This document shows positions 21,612-32,200 of a DNA stretch of 61,976 nt, piece by piece. The notes below the pieces were generated by a model that saw nothing but the letters and a program-made list of their open reading frames with translations, was not told where the DNA came from and did not search any database. Position numbers and translations under genes: made by a program. This stretch comes from Pseudomonadales bacterium. GTDB lineage: Bacteria; Pseudomonadota; Gammaproteobacteria; Pseudomonadales; Azotimanducaceae. How positions within the stretch are numbered: the stretch's first letter is position 1; the number at the start of each line of letters is the position of its first letter. Location: positions 1 to 61,976 of the forward strand of contig JAKUTH010000009.1 in assembly GCA_022448085.1 (NCBI GenBank), in the 5' to 3' direction.

Positions 21612-21799
21612 TGGGCTCTCTCCGAGGGGCGCGTATCTTACGGGAGCACCCGCCTCAAGCCTAGAGGGCGAGTGTATGTGCATGCGGAAGCGGCCCAACG
21701 AGTTGTATGCATATGACGAAAAATTATTTTTACGGTTGACGGGTTACGGGTAGATTCGCGTGTTCTCAATGTCGACTCGTTCAGGCCTACCGAAACTCG

Positions 21800-22561
21800 A
21801 TGGTATCGATCAACACTCAATTCAGAAAAGACGTTTCGGCCGTTTCGCCCATGGATGTACTTGCGGACGCATTTAATCGCTTCGAGCAAAGCCAGATCTC
21901 GATTTCCTTTAGTGGCGCCGAAGACGTTGTCCTCATTGAAATGGCGTATCGATTACTTGGAAATACAGTGCCGGTTTTTAGCCTTGACACCGGAAGACTG
22001 CATCCCGAAACCTATCGTTACATCGACCAAGTTCGGAAACATTACGGCATTTCGATCGATATGTTGTCTCCAGACCCAACCAACCTAGAGCAACTCGTAC
22101 GGGAAAAAGGGCTCTTTAGCTTTTATCAAGATGGGCATCACGAGTGTTGCGCCATTCGTAAAACACAACCGTTAACGAAAAAATTATGCCACCTCGACGC
22201 ATGGATCACCGGACAGCGCCGCGATCAAAACGTCACAAGAACCCAACTTCCGCAGGAACAGCCGGACGGCGCCTTTTCAACGCCGGATCACCCCATTACA
22301 AAATTCAACCCGATAGCTTCTTGGACCTCGGCCGATGTCTGGCGTTACATCCAAACGAACCGCGTCCCCTACAATCCACTGCATGATCTAGGGTTTGCGT
22401 CAATCGGGTGCGAACCGTGTACACGCTCCGTCTCAAGGTTTCAGCACGAACGAGACGGGCGTTGGTGGTGGGAAGATGAGAAAGACAAAGAGTGCGGTCT
22501 GCACGCACAAAATGTTGATGCCCAACCTATACGCGTCATCGAAAAATACACACAGGCTTGA
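21800..22561 (+). CDS. cysH: Adenylylsulfate (APS) reductase, [4Fe-4S] type
   Basis: Reduces APS to sulfite in assimilatory sulfate reduction. The 253-aa protein has the PP-loop-like [14 protein letters not shown] and the C-terminal region with the catalytic-cysteine motif KECGLH. It also has both cysteine pairs that bind a [4Fe-4S] cluster (HECCAIRK near 115 and GCEPCTR near 200). The cysteine pairs distinguish APS reductases from the cluster-free PAPS reductases of enterics. ATG at 21800, divergent from thrH. The regulator cysB lies downstream on the other strand. Confidence 0.95.
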   Translation: MVSINTQFRKDVSAVSPMDVLADAFNRFEQSQISISFSGAEDVVLIEMAYRLLGNTVPVFSLDTGRLHPETYRYIDQVRKHYGISIDMLSPDPTNLEQLVREKGLFSFYQDGHHECCAIRKTQPLTKKLCHLDAWITGQRRDQNVTRTQLPQEQPDGAFSTPDHPITKFNPIASWTSADVWRYIQTNRVPYNPLHDLGFASIGCEPCTRSVSRFQHERDGRWWWEDEKDKECGLHAQNVDAQPIRVIEKYTQA

Positions 22562-22975
22562 CGTCGAGTTCACCGTTCTACCGGACCGATCGCAACGCAC
22601 TTTTTGAGACCCGAGACCTACCCGCATGAACGATACTTTCGTAAAGAAGGTTTTGGCGGATAGTATGCTGTCTCGCAAATGTCCCGACGCGGAATCGAAC
22701 TTATTTCCTCGGGGTCTATTCGGTCGGTTTGACAAGATCACTATCGCCGATGAACGCGAACCTGCATCTGCGGCTATGCAACTTACCCGACAATTCGACA
22801 TCGACGTCGCTCCTTCTTCATCGTGGAAAAAGAAGACGTAGTTCAAACGGGTGCCAGCTATTGAAAATTTCTGTAGGAAGTAATCGGGAAAGCAATCAAC
22901 AAAGAAAACCGACAAGAAGTAGAAGAAATCTTGTGTGCCAACCCGGATCTCGATCTAATCTGATCTGACCACAAA
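22562..22975. other. Gap of 414 bases with no recognised gene
   Basis: This stretch lies between cysH (plus) and the 3' end of cysB (minus). It holds a 71-codon ATG reading frame (22626-22841, plus) that matches nothing I recognise and has no clear Shine-Dalgarno. A frame-shifted continuation on the plus strand codes for about 19 plausible residues near 22885-22950. I see no clear hairpin terminator for either flanking gene. It may be a decayed small gene, a small RNA, or plain spacer. Confidence 0.5.
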
Positions 22976-23950
22976 TCACTTCACAGGAAGTGAAATGTGG
23001 CTGAACAGCTCCCCCCGCTCACTCCTGCTGCTGATCGCAAAGGCCTCGTGCACCAGATCCGTCGTCAAATGAGGAGCAAACCGTTCAATAAAATCGAGCA
23101 TAAACTTACGCAAAAAAGTGCCTTTGCGGCAGCCGATATGCGTGACGCTATTTGAAAACAGGTGGCTTGCGTCCCGCGCCACCAGATCCGTATCGGTGTC
23201 CGGGTCAAACGCCATCGACGCAATAATTCCAATACCAAATCCAAGGCGGACGTAGGTTTTTATCACGTCGGTATCTGTCGCTGTAAAAACCACGTTGGGC
23301 ACATGACCACCCGCTTCAAAGGCATCGTCGAGCCTGGATCTGCCGGTAAAGCCAAAGACATAGGTTACCAGTGGCTGCGTCGCGACATCCTCCAGCGTCA
23401 ACTCTTCTTTTTCAGCCAAAGGATGTCCCATTGGGAGCACAATCGAGCGGTTCCATTTGTAGCACGGCATCATCACGAGATCCTTGAAATGCTCCATACC
23501 TTCGGTGGCAATGGCAAAATCGACCTCGCCGTTCGCGGCTAATTTCGCGATCTGGTCGGGGGTGCCTTGGTTCATTTGTAGAACAACGTCCGGATATTCT
23601 GCTCTAAACGACTGTATGACTTCCGGCAGCGCGTAGCGCGCCTGGGTGTGGGTGGTCGCGATCGAAAGGCTTCCTTGACGTTCGTCGCTAAACTCTTGTG
23701 CCACGCGCTTTACACTTTCGACGCGTTGAAGAATTTCTCCGGCCACCGAGACGATTTTTTCTCCCGCTGGCGTAATTCGGACTAAGTGCTTACCACTACG
23801 TTCGAAGACCTCGACGCCCAATTCATCTTCGAGAAGACGAATCTGCTTGCTGATTCCAGGTTGCGACGTATATAGGCTTTGCGCAGTCGCAGACACATTG
23901 AGGTTATGGTGCGCAACTTCCCAGATGTACCGGAATTGCTGAAGTTTCAT
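22976..23950 (-). CDS. cysB: LysR-type regulator CysB
   Basis: CysB activates the cysteine/sulfate assimilation genes in response to N-acetylserine and sulfur limitation. The 324-aa length equals that of E. coli CysB. The HTH region (1-60) reads MKLQQFRYIWEVAHHNLNVS, with TSQPGISKQIRLLEDELG, both CysB-specific. The ligand domain carries TTHTQARYALP, where the TTH threonines bind sulfate/inducer. The ATG at 23950 is chosen over upstream in-frame starts by homology. The nearby cysH, and cysI farther on, are likely targets. Confidence 0.96.
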   Translation of the reverse strand: MKLQQFRYIWEVAHHNLNVSATAQSLYTSQPGISKQIRLLEDELGVEVFERSGKHLVRITPAGEKIVSVAGEILQRVESVKRVAQEFSDERQGSLSIATTHTQARYALPEVIQSFRAEYPDVVLQMNQGTPDQIAKLAANGEVDFAIATEGMEHFKDLVMMPCYKWNRSIVLPMGHPLAEKEELTLEDVATQPLVTYVFGFTGRSRLDDAFEAGGHVPNVVFTATDTDVIKTYVRLGFGIGIIASMAFDPDTDTDLVARDASHLFSNSVTHIGCRKGTFLRKFMLDFIERFAPHLTTDLVHEAFAISSRSERGELFSHISLPVK

Positions 23951-24010
23951 CACCACCACCTTTATAACCATAAAGCACGGATACAATCATCCTTATTTCA
24001 TAAAGAACTA

Positions 24011-24916
24011 TCAAGTAGTTTCGTTAGTTACCCCGTGTGGTACATGTCCCGAGGCCACAGCAGTACTCGCACGTTCACAATTGCCTGCCTGGTCATCAAA
24101 AAACACATCGGCACCAAATGCCCGAAGAAACTCAGTTTTTTCGCGTCCGCCAAGAAACAAGCTTTCATCCAAACGAACGTCCCACGCGCGCAAGGTTTTG
24201 ATGACGCGCTCATGTGCGGGGGCTGCGCGGGCGGTGACAAGCGCGGTTCGAATTGGACAAGCGGTCTCATCAAACTCGCACTGGAGCCGGTGGAGCCCTT
24301 TAAGGAACGGCTTAAAGGGGCCGCCGTGAAGAGGTTCATCGGCAGCCAATGCTTCGCTATCCGAAAACGCATCGAGTCCATCATCCCGATAAATGCGCTC
24401 GGCCTCGTCTGAAAACAACACCGCGTCCCCATCAAATGCTATTCGGAGATCCTCGTGGCTGGTGCTCGGCGAAACACCTCCAACGAGCGTTGCGGCTGCA
24501 AGGTGGTTATCAATCGCATCTCGAACGTCCTGCGGATGCGTCGATAGGAACAGGTCGCAATTGAATGCTCGTACATATCGGTACGGGCTGAAGCCTCCGC
24601 TAAAAGCGGCACGAGTGATCTCTAACTCGTGGGACCGAATTGAATTAAATATACGGAGTCCCGTATCCGCCGAATTTCGAGAAAGAAGGATTACCTCGAC
24701 ACGTGGATATTCTGTTAGGTCATTAATATTTAATAGTTTTTTTACAAATTGATAGGCGTCACCCGGATCCAGAACTCGATCCTCACGTTCAATTTGATAC
24801 CGCCGATACGCTTCCAGGCCATGTTCCTCGAACACCAAATTACTTTCATCTAGGTCGAACAGCGCCCGGGAAGATATGGCAACGGTCAGAAACGATTCCG
24901 GCATCGATTCACGCAT
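24011..24916 (-). CDS. Cytosolic 5'-nucleotidase (NT5C1 type)
   Basis: A 301-aa protein of the bacterial 5'-nucleotidase family related to animal cytosolic NT5C1 (PF06189 by recall), predicted to remove phosphate from nucleoside monophosphates. Visible features are the N-terminal VAISSRALFDLDES, LLSRNSADTGLRIFNSI, the central IAFDGDAVLFSDEAE with the paired aspartates, and FFDDQAGNCERA near the C-terminus. The ATG at 24916 overlaps the stop of the YdcH-like gene by 8 bases. A second ATG at 24901 is also possible. The physiological substrate cannot be told from sequence. Confidence 0.85.
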   Translation of the reverse strand: MRESMPESFLTVAISSRALFDLDESNLVFEEHGLEAYRRYQIEREDRVLDPGDAYQFVKKLLNINDLTEYPRVEVILLSRNSADTGLRIFNSIRSHELEITRAAFSGGFSPYRYVRAFNCDLFLSTHPQDVRDAIDNHLAAATLVGGVSPSTSHEDLRIAFDGDAVLFSDEAERIYRDDGLDAFSDSEALAADEPLHGGPFKPFLKGLHRLQCEFDETACPIRTALVTARAAPAHERVIKTLRAWDVRLDESLFLGGREKTEFLRAFGADVFFDDQAGNCERASTAVASGHVPHGVTNETT

Positions 24917-25106
24917 CTAAGTCAGGAATCAAACCGCTTTCGAGACGATCGATCATATCTTTTAACTTTAGTTTTCGCTTCTTCAGCCGTTGAATCCTCA
25001 TGGTGTTCGGATGATGAGTATCGATCAGGTAGTGGATTACGTCGTCGAGATCGCGATGCTCTGACTTAAGCTCTTCTAGCCAACGATTGGTCTCTTCCTC
25101 GTCCAC
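24909..25106 (-). CDS. YdcH-family small protein (DUF465)
   Basis: A 65-aa highly charged, predicted all-helical hairpin protein. The pattern HRDLDDVIHYL followed by RIQRLKKRKLKLKDMIDRL matches DUF465/YdcH, a widespread family of unknown function. The start is a GTG at 25106. Its stop overlaps the start of the 5'-nucleotidase gene, so the two are likely co-transcribed. No catalytic residues are expected. Confidence 0.8.
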   Translation of the reverse strand: MDEEETNRWLEELKSEHRDLDDVIHYLIDTHHPNTMRIQRLKKRKLKLKDMIDRLESGLIPDLDA

Positions 25107-25202
25107 TTGCAGCTATACGACTACGACCCGTTATGCGTTACGTGTCATCATAGACGAGTAACATAAATCACTCGACACTTGTATTGTCCGGTATGGAAAT
25201 CA

Positions 25203-25877
25203 ATGCCAAAACCGCCATCAATCAAGACTTCCGTGAACACCTTTCTTCGCAGGGCCCAAGATCAGGCCATGACAAATACAACGTCGGCCCGATTGATCTT
25301 CGCCATGGATGCCACGGCGAGCCGCGAGCCGACCTGGGACTTAGCCACCAGCTTACATGCCGAACTTTTCAGCATTGCGAGTGCGACTCGTCTTGACGTT
25401 CAGTTGGTTTATTACCGTGGCCTGGACGATTTTTTCGTGTCCAGTTGGAACAAAGAACCACGCACCCTTCTACACGAAATGCAGAACGTTCGTTGTCGGG
25501 GCGGTCGTACGCAAATCCTCAGGGTCCTCCAGCATGCCCGTCGACAAATTTCCAAGGAAAAAACAGAAGCCATTGTATTTGTGGGCGACTGCTGCGAGGA
25601 GTCACCCGCCGAACTTTACGCCTGTGCGGGCGAACTTGGTCTTTTCCGATTGCCTGTATTCGTCTTTCAAGAAGGACACGATCCTCACGCGAAACAGGTA
25701 TTCCAACAGATCGCGAAACGTTCTCGCGGTGCATACGCTCGCTTTGCGCCCGGATCTGCAAAGGAACTGGCTGCCTTATTAGGGGCCGCGGTCGCCTACG
25801 CGACCAAAGGAAAAGATGCCGTTTCCCAACTCGCTACGGCAGAAGCCCGCCATCTGCTTAAACAATTACCCCCATGA
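25203..25877 (+). CDS. Von Willebrand factor A-like domain protein
   Basis: A 224-aa soluble protein with a VWA-like fold. RLIFAMDATASRE (about 30-42) gives a DxTxS variant of the metal-site motif DxSxS. IVFVGDCCEESPAEL further on fits the third metal-site strand. The middle (GGRTQILRVLQHARRQ) resembles the region contributing the second site. No signal peptide or membrane segment is visible. The ATG at 25203 was chosen; a TTG at 25179 and an ATG at 25269 are alternatives. The stop overlaps the ATG of the J-domain gene (ATGA), implying a shared function, possibly assembly or chaperoning. The exact role is unknown. Confidence 0.75.
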   Translation: MPKPPSIKTSVNTFLRRAQDQAMTNTTSARLIFAMDATASREPTWDLATSLHAELFSIASATRLDVQLVYYRGLDDFFVSSWNKEPRTLLHEMQNVRCRGGRTQILRVLQHARRQISKEKTEAIVFVGDCCEESPAELYACAGELGLFRLPVFVFQEGHDPHAKQVFQQIAKRSRGAYARFAPGSAKELAALLGAAVAYATKGKDAVSQLATAEARHLLKQLPP

Positions 25878-26599
25878 CTCTATTAGTGATTGCGGCCCTT
25901 CTCGCGACGATCGCATTCGTGTTTCTGATGCAGTCGTTATGGGCCCGTAAACAACCTAAAAACCTGTCAACTAAAATTCTAGCGTCCGCCGTCACCCTCT
26001 TAATTGCCCTAGCTATCCTCGCCGCTAGCGGTAGGATGCACTGGATCGCAGCGGTCGGCACCGCGGTCCTTCCGTTTCTTCGTCGCGGTTTTTCACTCCT
26101 CCGCTACCTGCCTTATCTTGCACGTCTCATGTCCATGTGGCCGACCGCACACGCCAACTCCAATGCATCTGGTTCGCAACAAACCGAAACAAGCACCCGG
26201 GAGCTTCGGATGCGTTTGGACCACGAATCTGGCGACATATACGGGGAGGTGCTCGTAGGACGCCAAGAGGGACGTGCGCTCTCAGACCTATCTCACATCG
26301 AAATCAGAGAGCTCTACCTCGCTCTTAAGGAAACCGAGTCACGACGACTCCTGGAAGCTTATGCCGATCGGTACCATCCAAGAATATTGGACCCTAAGGC
26401 CGAGGATTCTAGCGCTGTCTCGCCGGAGATGACGCACGGGCGAGCGCTCAAAGTTCTTGGACTGTCTACTGGCGCGACAAAGGACGAGATTGTGGTGGCC
26501 CATCGACGCCTGATCCAACGCATGCACCCTGATCGTGGAGGTTCCACTTTTCTTGCCGCCGAACTCAACGCAGCAAAGAAATTCTTGATGGAGGAATAA
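25874..26599 (+). CDS. Membrane-anchored J-domain protein (DnaJ/Tim14-like)
   Basis: A 241-aa protein with two N-terminal hydrophobic segments (about 1-20 and 33-51). The charged middle region has RLDHESGDIYGEVLVG and SHIEIRELYLAL (about 108-165). The C-terminal J domain (about 188-241) carries the HPD tripeptide at 218-220 followed by RGG, as in the mitochondrial Pam18/Tim14 class. It is expected to stimulate DnaK ATPase at the inner membrane. It overlaps the VWA gene by 4 bases. It is not DjlA, since the order of parts and the lack of a TerB domain differ. Confidence 0.85.
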   Translation: MTLLVIAALLATIAFVFLMQSLWARKQPKNLSTKILASAVTLLIALAILAASGRMHWIAAVGTAVLPFLRRGFSLLRYLPYLARLMSMWPTAHANSNASGSQQTETSTRELRMRLDHESGDIYGEVLVGRQEGRALSDLSHIEIRELYLALKETESRRLLEAYADRYHPRILDPKAEDSSAVSPEMTHGRALKVLGLSTGATKDEIVVAHRRLIQRMHPDRGGSTFLAAELNAAKKFLMEE

Positions 26600-26693
26600 T
26601 GTCGACGTCGCGTGGCATGCGCGCAATGTACGTTCGGCGACACCCGTCGTTTTTCACGGCCGTCCGGACAGATGTCCGTGTAGAATTCTTCTT

Positions 26694-29228
26694 GTGCGCG
26701 ATCCACTGATTCCTCTTGACCCGGAACTTCTTTCTGCCCTGAGCGAAGATCAAGTCATTACCGCGAACGAGCGCCAAGTCCGCGAACTCAAGTACGCGTT
26801 CGACCATCACCAGAAGCAACTCGGGCTAGTGACTTGGCCGACGGCTAGCGTCGTATCCATAGACCATTGGCTTCAAAAAAACTATGCCTCGGTATATCGA
26901 GAAAGCGAGACCGATAGTCCGCTGACGGTCGTGTCGCCACAAAGCCTATTGCTAGCAGCGAAGCTGACCGCACCGGACACCGACATCGAAACCCACACAT
27001 CGCTTTTTCTTGACGCATGGCACCACTATTGGCTTTGGCAAATCCAACCCGCCGACCTGGACACAACGGACAACGGTAGACTGTTCCACCGTTGGTTCAA
27101 CAATCTATCCGAATTCCTGAAGCGTCGACACACCATCTCAGAGATCCAGTTGTACCAGTTGCTTGAGGACGCTGCGCAGGCGGGAAGTTTTATACCGACA
27201 ACCGTACATTCATTCGGACTGGATGACAGAGCACCGGCGCAGGAAACACTGTTCAATGCCCTGATCACGTCCGGATGCCGCGTGCAACACCACGCCAGCC
27301 GAGAAAATACAGAAGCTCAACCAGCGCTAACAAGTTTCGAAACATCGAACCAAGAACGTGCCGCGTTTGCCGTGTGGTCGAGGGAAATTCTATCGGCTCA
27401 ACCCAACGCTCGGATCGCCATCGTCGTCGCAGACTTGACGCGCGAATACGCCGCCATCCGCCGGCAGTTCGAAGCCGTATTCCCAGATGTCGGTGAGCTG
27501 GCCCAAATCGTAAACATTGGAAGCGGCTTGCGATTAGGCGACGAACCTGTATGTCGCGACGCTCTCGATTTGCTCCGATGGACAATTCAACCCTTGAGCT
27601 TCCTTCTCATAGAACAACTCCGACGCTCGACGTACTTGCCATCAATCAACACCACCGAAAGACTCGCCTCTTGGCTCCCCCACCGGCTCGATCTCCCGGA
27701 CTTTGCACACCGCGTAAAACTTCCGTGGAGCGAACGCATGCACGCTTTGTTTAAGACGCCTGCATGGAGTTCACCAAGGACGTGGGCTGAGAAGGCACGA
27801 ACTATCCTCGACATTGCGGGATGGCCCGGCGATGAGCCTGACTCGAACGATTTTCAAGCCGCGCAAACGCTGTCAGAGATCCTCGACACGTTAACATCAA
27901 GCACGCAGTTTGGTGATATGTCCTGGTCGGAAGCTGTCCGATCTATTTGTTTCCTGGCAGATCATCAACGCTTTGCGGTGCAGTCGCCACCCGCTCATAT
28001 CCAAGTGTTAAGCCAAGGAGAAGCTGACGGACTTAGATTCGATGCGCTATGGGTCGCGAACGCCAGCGATACGAACTGGCCGGGACCGTTCCGCCCCAAC
28101 CCTTTTATCCCAATATCGACACAACGGGCCGCTGGGATACCCTCGGCATCGCATACTCAACGGCTTCGCAAAGCCCAAGAACGAACCCATTCGTGGCTAT
28201 CGTCCGCGCCTCAAGTCGTAATTAGCTACGCGCGGGCCGATGGTGATTCCGTCTGTGCTCCTAGTGGCTTGCTCCCAGTTCTAACTGAATCCGCATTAAG
28301 TCAGATCCTACGAACACCGATCCTCGCCGCCCATGGACACATCTGGGCCCAACAGCAATCGTGCCACGCCGTCGAAGTGCTACAAGACGAGGTAGGATCA
28401 ACCGTTCCATCGGATCGGCTAACCTACGGTGGTAGCGCTGTACTGCGTGACCAATCTCTATGTCCTTTTAAAGGTTGGGCCAGGCATCGGCTCGAGCTGT
28501 CCGACCCACGCGTTCCACATCGATTTCCAGACGCTTTAGACCGTGGTTCCTTGATACACGACGTTTTACATGCAGCTCTCGACTCCTGCAAAGGCCGAGA
28601 AGATGTCATCGAAATCGAACCAGCAAGGCTTCACGAAATCATTGATCGTGCGCTGACGAAATTTAGGCCAAATCTTTCGCAGGCCGTACTCGAACACGAA
28701 CACCGGCGCATCCGCGAAATTCTTACGCACTGGTTAGATTTTGAGAAAAAGAGATCGCCCTACCAAGTCGTCGCCGTTGAAACCGACAAAAGCGTTCGGA
28801 TCGGCCAGTTACAACTTGATCTTCGTCTAGATCGCATCGACCAAATGGAAGACGGTAGTCAACTCGTTATCGACTACAAAAGTGGCACCGCAACCACCGC
28901 AGGTTGGCGTCTACCACGTCTTTCGGACCCGCAACTCCCGCTGTACGCGTCGACCGTTGACAATGCCTCGGGCATCGCGCTGATGCAGATATCGGAAGAA
29001 CGCACCACCTTAATCGGTGTCGGAGAGCACGAAATCCACGGTTTATCGAATAGTCAGGATTTTGGTTTTGAAACCTTCAAGGACCTGGCCAACGCATGGA
29101 ATAGTTACCTTAAAGACACCGCAACATCGTTCGTCAATGGCTACGCCGCCGTCGACCCCATCGATAAAACGATTTGCCGCCGTTGCCATCTCCAAGGTCT
29201 GTGTCGGGTATTTGATGGCGACAATTAG
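26694..29228 (+). CDS. AddB-like DNA repair nuclease subunit
   Basis: An 844-aa protein resembling the 'probable DNA repair protein' family related to AddB (TIGR03623 by recall). It has no N-terminal Walker A, so it is probably not an active helicase. The C-terminal third is a RecB-like PD-(D/E)XK nuclease with LRLDRID and LVIDYKSG (about 709-731). A cysteine cluster, CRRCHLQGLC, follows near 828-837 and could hold an iron-sulfur cluster as in AddB. The start is a GTG at 26694. It overlaps the helicase gene by 14 bases. Probably one half of a two-subunit end-resection enzyme. Confidence 0.83.
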   Translation: MRDPLIPLDPELLSALSEDQVITANERQVRELKYAFDHHQKQLGLVTWPTASVVSIDHWLQKNYASVYRESETDSPLTVVSPQSLLLAAKLTAPDTDIETHTSLFLDAWHHYWLWQIQPADLDTTDNGRLFHRWFNNLSEFLKRRHTISEIQLYQLLEDAAQAGSFIPTTVHSFGLDDRAPAQETLFNALITSGCRVQHHASRENTEAQPALTSFETSNQERAAFAVWSREILSAQPNARIAIVVADLTREYAAIRRQFEAVFPDVGELAQIVNIGSGLRLGDEPVCRDALDLLRWTIQPLSFLLIEQLRRSTYLPSINTTERLASWLPHRLDLPDFAHRVKLPWSERMHALFKTPAWSSPRTWAEKARTILDIAGWPGDEPDSNDFQAAQTLSEILDTLTSSTQFGDMSWSEAVRSICFLADHQRFAVQSPPAHIQVLSQGEADGLRFDALWVANASDTNWPGPFRPNPFIPISTQRAAGIPSASHTQRLRKAQERTHSWLSSAPQVVISYARADGDSVCAPSGLLPVLTESALSQILRTPILAAHGHIWAQQQSCHAVEVLQDEVGSTVPSDRLTYGGSAVLRDQSLCPFKGWARHRLELSDPRVPHRFPDALDRGSLIHDVLHAALDSCKGREDVIEIEPARLHEIIDRALTKFRPNLSQAVLEHEHRRIREILTHWLDFEKKRSPYQVVAVETDKSVRIGQLQLDLRLDRIDQMEDGSQLVIDYKSGTATTAGWRLPRLSDPQLPLYASTVDNASGIALMQISEERTTLIGVGEHEIHGLSNSQDFGFETFKDLANAWNSYLKDTATSFVNGYAAVDPIDKTICRRCHLQGLCRVFDGDN

Positions 29229-32200
29229 TTACGATAACGATGACAACGCGCGGGCCGTCGCTATCGATCCCGAGCGTTCGGTCATTGTCCAAGCCCCAGC
29301 CGGCTCTGGTAAAACGACCCTTTTAGTAAATCGTTACTTAAAACTGCTCGGACGAGTTGAAGAACCGGAACACGTTCTCGCAATCACTTTCACGCGTAAA
29401 GCCGCGGCCGAGATGCGACAACGAGTGATTGAACAACTACGAAGTAAAACAGCGGTCGCCAAGCCCGCTCGTGCGCGCGCCTCTGAACGTGATTGGCATC
29501 TCCTCGATAACCCGCAACGCTTACGGATCCAGACGATCGATAGCTTTGCCCTGGGCATTCTTCAACAGCAGCCCTTTTCCACCCGATTCGGACATGATTA
29601 TCGGTTCGCTGAAGATGCACGTTGGCTTTACCAGGAAGCGGCCGATCGATTACTCGAGAAAACAAACGATAAAGACCCTTTAAACGCAGACATTAGTCGC
29701 TTTGTTGCCCTGGTCGGGAATGACTTCGACCTTGCACGAAATCTAATCGCAGACATGCTGGGTCGACGAGATCAGTGGCTCGATCCCGTATCTAACGTGG
29801 CTCGAGAAACGATCACCAACGATCCGGGTCAATTCATTCACCTTATCGAGTCGGCAATCAAAAGCGTCGTAGATAGAACCACGAATATGCTTGCCGCTTC
29901 CATTCCACAATCATTGTTCGACGAGATCAAAGTGTTATGCGCTTTTTCCGCAAACAACCTCCAGCAACCTTTTTCTCACCTGTCAGATTTCCGTGACTGG
30001 CGTTTTTTTTCCCGTATAGCGACCACGAAGAACCGTTCGTTTCGTCAGCGCATCACGGTACGTGAAGGTTTTCCAGCCAAGGCACGATCCGAAAAAGCGC
30101 GGTTCACCGAAGCAATGCGATCATTAGCAAGCCTCGGTCTCACGAAAACCATCGCGAACCTTCAACACATCCCGGTCGAAAAAACACCCATAGAAGAACG
30201 TGAGAAACTCATCACGTTTTCAATCGTTCTTACCCTGGGTGCGGTCGAACTTATCGAAGTCTTCCGGCTTCACCAACTCGTCGACTTCTCTGAAATAACT
30301 ATTTCGGCCCGGAACGCGCTATCCCGCGACGAGACCCCGACCGATCTAGCGCTGATGCTCGACTACCGGACATCACACATCCTCGTCGACGAATTCCAAG
30401 ATACCTCCCTAGCACAATACAAATTACTTACGAGTCTGGTACAAAGCTGGCAACCAGGTGATGGCAATACGTTCTTCGCCGTCGGAGATCCGATGCAATC
30501 AATCTATCGTTTCCGTGACGCCGACGTAGATCTTTATCAGACGACGTTTAGCGAGGGTTTGCCTTCAATCCCCTTAAAAGCCGTGAAACTTAAGAGCAAC
30601 TTTCGTTCTGCTACCTCTCTTGTCGCGTGGTCAAACAATATATTCGGTACGCTTTTTGCGTCCCCCAACGATGCACTTACCGGTGCCGTAACATTTAATC
30701 CGGCGATTGCCGCGCGAAAAGAATCGGGGCGCATCCACGCATTTGCTGCCGACGATCCCGAGAAGGAAGCTAAAAGCATCGCAGATCACGTTGACGCGAT
30801 ACGTTCGAATCACCCAAACGACACCATCGCCATCCTAGTACGCAGCCGCAACGTCCTCCCATCAATTATCAACGCGCTGCAAGAATCTAAACTTCGGTGG
30901 CGCGGTATCGATCTCGAGCCATTAGCAAATGTACCCGTCGTCAGAGACCTCTATGCCATCACGCTGGCATTAATGGACGAGCGTAATCGACTGGCCTGGT
31001 TATCAATTTTCCGATCGCCTTTGGTCGGAATCAGATTGCGCGATCTAGAGGTCGTCGCGCGCCACGAGTCCGTGGACAACATGCTCGCGGACACAGAGCC
31101 AAGCCTCGACGCGCGTGCGAGATTGGACCTAGTTGCACAAGCACGGGAAATCGCGACACTTGGTCATTCGATTCGATCCAGGGTCGAACGTTTTTGGCTC
31201 GCGATGGGTGGCGCTGACGCCTACGTCGACGCAGACGGAGCAACGGCGTCCTTCGATTCCGCCGATCGCTACCTAGAAGCCCTGGAAAATCAACCGACCA
31301 ATCGTATTTTTGCGGACCAATTGCTCGAGCAAACTCAACGATTATTTGCCTCGACATCGATTGATCCAGTGGACGTCGAGATCATGACCATTCATCGAGC
31401 CAAAGGGCTGGAGTTTAATCACGTCATTATTCCCGGACTTGACAGAGGGACGCAGTCGAACATAAGGCCCATGCTGCTTTGGCGGCCCGAAGCTAATTCA
31501 TTGCTGATGGCAACGCGCGATGATTCCAAGACAAGCTCGCTGTACAACTGGCTGCGATACGAGGAAGCGGAAAAGGATTCACAAGAACTAAAACGTCTTT
31601 TGTATGTTGCAGCGACACGGGCAAAGGATTCGTTATCCCTATACGGCTGCCAAACCAAAGATTCCAACCCACCCCGCGGTTCCTTTTTGGCGTTATTACA
31701 GCCCTTGATTTCTCTTCAACCCATTGACCTGTCCACCCTGAGTCCAACAAAAACTAGGTCCCCGTCTCGACCGCCGTTGAAACGACTAAAATCCTGTTAC
31801 ACCTGGCACGAGCCCTTTGCACCTCCATTAGCTCCTTCCTCTTTCCATACGTTATCCCCAATAAACGTGTCTACTCCCATCGCCGATCGAAAAGAAGTCG
31901 CGCTCGGCAATGTTGTACACGACGAACTTCGGATACTCGCCGGGTCGAGCCGGGCCACCGCTGGCAATCTAGATCCCTGGCACGAAAGATTGTTTCATCT
32001 AGGGCTATACAAATCTGAAGTGGATTGGGTCATAGAACACGCGCATAGACAAATTAGCTCTGTTCTTGCGGACGACACAGGTTTATGGATCTTGAATTGC
32101 AACCATGTGGAGAGCCATACCGAGTGGATGTTGACCACCTATCAAGACTCTCAATTTACGAATGTCGCGATTGATCGATCGTTCATCGACTTGAGTGGCG

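Noticed and set aside
22433..22915. Minus-strand 160-codon frame across the end of cysH
   Set aside because: It is antisense to cysH for part of its length, has low-complexity Phe/Ser-rich content and no known motif. Most likely chance.
29017..29214. Longer N-terminus for the AddA-like helicase
   Set aside because: The frame is open upstream but runs over the end of the AddB-like gene and has no family-like sequence. The ATG at 29215 puts Walker A at the usual place near residue 30.
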